A DNA stretch of 17,169 bases, taken from assembly GCA_021779655.1 (NCBI GenBank), contig JAJYAF010000008.1, positions 1 to 17,169 of the forward strand, in the 5' to 3' direction. This DNA comes from Pseudomonadota bacterium. GTDB lineage: Bacteria; Pseudomonadota; Alphaproteobacteria; Acetobacterales; Acetobacteraceae. Shown in pieces: positions 15,365-17,169 of this stretch. The notes under the pieces were generated by a model that saw only the letters and a program-made list of their open reading frames with translations, did not search any database and was not told the origin of the DNA. The position numbers and the translations under genes are program-made. Numbering within the stretch: position 1 is the stretch's first letter; each line of letters opens with the position of its first letter.

Positions 15365-15988
15365 CTAGCGTCTCAAGGGCCGTGCGGGAGCGCCAGCAAC
15401 CACGGCGTCCTCCATGATCTCGCCGGCCACGACTGCCCCGGCTCCGACCGTTGCGCCCGCCCCGATACGGGAGAGCGGCCGGGCGCACGCCCCAATGCCA
15501 AACAACACCTCCTGGCCCACAATGCAGCGGCCGCCGAAAACCGATCGCGGCGCGGCATGAACACCGTCTCCCAGGACACAATCATGCTCGACAATCGCGC
15601 CGGTGTTGAGGATCGCATGGTTACCGATACGCGCGGCCGCGTTGACGACGGCGAGCGGCATGACCACGGTTCCGAATCCGATTACAGCAGTTGGAGAGAT
15701 TATGGCGCTGGGGTGAATCAGCGTCACGAGCGTGAACCCCAGGGCGCGCAGCCGCTCGCCGATTTCGCGGCGCAGCCGATTGTCACCTAAAGCGACGAAG
15801 GCAAGGGCAAGCCCCTGCGCGAGCAGTCCCGATGCTGCCTCATCTCCGCCCAGGCGCCGGATTTCCCCGATCGGAGGGGCAGCGGGATCGGGATCGAGGA
15901 ATCCCGCCGCCCTGAACCCGGCCGCATGCGCGACGTCAAGCACGACCTTCGCATGCCCTCCGCCACCCACGAGAAGAAATGCACTCAT
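15365..15988 (-). CDS. NeuD/PglD-family sugar O/N-acetyltransferase, probable perosamine N-acetyltransferase
   Basis: A 207-residue protein with an N-terminal nucleotide-sugar binding domain starting MSAFLLVGGGGHAKVVLDVA and a C-terminal left-handed beta helix of hexapeptide repeats (for example IGNHAILNTGAIVEHDCVLG and IGAGATVGAGAVVAG). His135 after Glu134 (VEHDC) fits the catalytic base of PglD-type enzymes, which transfer acetyl from acetyl-CoA to the 4-amino group of a nucleotide sugar. With a GDP-perosamine synthase in the same operon, the natural substrate would be GDP-perosamine, as for Caulobacter PerB; this is inference. The ATG overlaps the fkbM stop (ATGA). Confidence 0.85.
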   Translation of the reverse strand: MSAFLLVGGGGHAKVVLDVAHAAGFRAAGFLDPDPAAPPIGEIRRLGGDEAASGLLAQGLALAFVALGDNRLRREIGERLRALGFTLVTLIHPSAIISPTAVIGFGTVVMPLAVVNAAARIGNHAILNTGAIVEHDCVLGDGVHAAPRSVFGGRCIVGQEVLFGIGACARPLSRIGAGATVGAGAVVAGEIMEDAVVAGAPARPLRR

Positions 15989-17169
15989 GGAGCGCCACAG
16001 AGAAGCGGTTCGAGTCTCAACCTGCCCTCGGGGCGGTAGAGCACCAGATTGACCCAGTGAAGCGTGTCCAATCCTTCCGCGCGCAAAGGCGCCAGGGTGC
16101 CGGTATCCTCGTTGATCTCCAAAGCATCGAGACCCATGCCACGGACCGTTTTCATCCAGCCTTCCGGCGTTCCACCCGAACGGCGGATCATCGACGGGCT
16201 GAACTCCGCCAGTATCACAATCTGCGGATTGTCGGCGATTACCCGAGCCATTCCGGCGAGAGCTTGCAATTCGCCGCCTTCCACATCCAGTTTGACGAGA
16301 CTAACCCTTGAACCCGCTGCGATAAGCGAATCGAGTGAAGCAAGCCGCACCCTGACCGAGTCGAGTCCGGCCTCCTCGGCGAACAAGGAATTATGGCCCG
16401 AGGTACGGGCCAGGAACAGCTCGGCGCTTCCCTCCTCGGCGCCGGCGGCCACGGGATGCACGGTAACGAATGAGGCGATCTGATTGAGCGTGATCAGCGC
16501 CCCCAGCGCAGCGACGAGATCGGGGGCCGGCTCAACCGCGTGGACATGACCCGATTCTCCCACACGCCGCGCCCCGGCCAAGGTGAAGAGTCCGACATTC
16601 GCGCCGATATCGACGAAAACATCTCCAGGCGCGAGCAGCTTCTCCAGCACGGCAAGCGAACCCGGTTCAGGTAAAACGCCACCAATGAGGTAACCGACAT
16701 TGACGAGATCCCCTGCCGGCAGCACGAGATACCCGTAGCGGTTGCCTGCCGCCAACAACCCGTCTCCGATTGGGAAGGTGAAACGCTGGAGCAGCAACTC
16801 GAGACACGCGCGCAAGGTTGCGATTTCCGTCTGGAGTCGCGTCATCTGTAATCGGGATGTATCGTCCGCCTGATCGACAGCGACGCGCAGGGCGGCGGCC
16901 GTCTCCTGTAACCGGGAGATGTCATCCGTTCGTTCGAAATCGGCGCGCAAGGTTGCGATTTCCGTCTGGAGTCGCGTCATCTGTAATCGGGATGCACCGT
17001 CCGCCTGATCCACAGCGGCGCGCAGGGCGGCGGCCGTCTCCCGTAACCGGGAGATGTCATCCGTTCGTTCGAAATCGGCGCGCAAGGTTGCGATTTCCGT
17101 CTGGAGTCGCGTCATCTGTAACCGATATGTATCGTCCGCCCGATCGACAGCGATGCGCAGGCCCCCGAC
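15985..17169 (-). CDS. FkbM-family methyltransferase with repeated coiled-coil N-terminus, 5' end outside window
   Basis: The frame is open from the right edge, giving 394 visible residues. The C-terminal half is an FkbM-type SAM-dependent methyltransferase: VFVDIGANVGLFTLAG (SAM motif I), HAVEPAPDL (the acidic residue for the ribose), and VSLVKLDVEGGELQALAGM, the family signature. These enzymes usually O-methylate sugars. The N-terminal part is built of 45-residue repeats starting MTRLQTEIATLRADFERTDD, with hydrophobic residues at heptad-like spacing, so it is predicted to be a coiled coil. The internal ATG at 17115 is inside a repeat and is unlikely to be the start, because the repeat pattern continues to the edge (LRIAVDRADDTYRLQ). 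Such coiled coils may act as a spacer or oligomerisation rod in polymer chain-length control, which is speculative here. Confidence 0.87.
   Translation of the reverse strand, partial: VGGLRIAVDRADDTYRLQMTRLQTEIATLRADFERTDDISRLRETAAALRAAVDQADGASRLQMTRLQTEIATLRADFERTDDISRLQETAAALRVAVDQADDTSRLQMTRLQTEIATLRACLELLLQRFTFPIGDGLLAAGNRYGYLVLPAGDLVNVGYLIGGVLPEPGSLAVLEKLLAPGDVFVDIGANVGLFTLAGARRVGESGHVHAVEPAPDLVAALGALITLNQIASFVTVHPVAAGAEEGSAELFLARTSGHNSLFAEEAGLDSVRVRLASLDSLIAAGSRVSLVKLDVEGGELQALAGMARVIADNPQIVILAEFSPSMIRRSGGTPEGWMKTVRGMGLDALEINEDTGTLAPLRAEGLDTLHWVNLVLYRPEGRLRLEPLLCGAP
16811..17169. repeat. 135-bp tandem repeat in the FkbM gene (45-residue coiled-coil unit)
   Basis: Units begin at 16811, 16946 and 17081, exactly 135 bp apart. 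The first two differ at five positions by my count. The third is cut by the window edge and diverges in its last bases, hinting that the array may end near there. The unit keeps frame with the minus-strand gene. Each unit itself looks like two related halves of 22-23 residues. Confidence 0.95.

Noticed and set aside
15351..15581. N-terminal extension of the glycosyltransferase at 14301-15350
   Set aside because: The extra 77 residues are an out-of-frame reading of the acetyltransferase gene; family homology starts at ATG 15350.

Overview
The window is high-GC, densely coding DNA. It carries genes of a type II secretion system (T2SS), a secreted phosphoesterase, a di-haem peroxidase and a surface-polysaccharide cluster. 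The T2SS gene order E-F-H-I-J-L-M-N, without gspG or gspK, matches what I recall of the lsd cluster of Gluconacetobacter diazotrophicus. Together with perosamine-type sugar genes close to Caulobacter versions, this suggests an alphaproteobacterium, probably of the Acetobacteraceae. This is inferred from gene order and protein likeness only; there is no rRNA or other marker.

Region 1 (1-6582, minus strand) is one operon read from gspE to gspF, gspH, gspI, gspJ, gspL, gspM and a GspC/GspN-type gene that runs off the left edge. Nearly every junction is a 1-17 base overlap; the exception is a 73-base gap between gspJ and gspL. The platform genes are full of short in-frame tandem repeats. The gspI/gspJ stop-start junction has itself been triplicated as a 14-bp repeat.

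Region 2 (6583-6791) is a divergent intergenic region. It holds a Pho-box-like pair of direct repeats oriented towards gspE and a separate small dyad.

Region 3 (6792-10804, plus strand) encodes an exported phosphoesterase (phospholipase C/acid phosphatase family), then, after a terminator-like hairpin, a di-haem cytochrome c peroxidase/MauG-family protein, and immediately behind it the prepilin peptidase GspO that would process the pseudopilins of region 1.

Region 4 (10857-17169, minus strand) is a tight polysaccharide operon. In transcription order it has an FkbM-type methyltransferase with a repeated coiled-coil N-terminus (5' end outside the window), a NeuD/PglD-type acetyltransferase, three GT4-like glycosyltransferases and a GDP-perosamine-synthase-like aminotransferase. 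It probably makes and assembles an N-acetylperosamine-containing, methylated O-antigen or capsule.

The most interesting hypothesis is that this T2SS is induced by phosphate limitation through the box upstream of gspE and exports the neighbouring phosphoesterase, as the Hxc system of Pseudomonas aeruginosa does with its phosphatase. I saw no tRNA, rRNA, CRISPR array, insertion sequence or phage gene.
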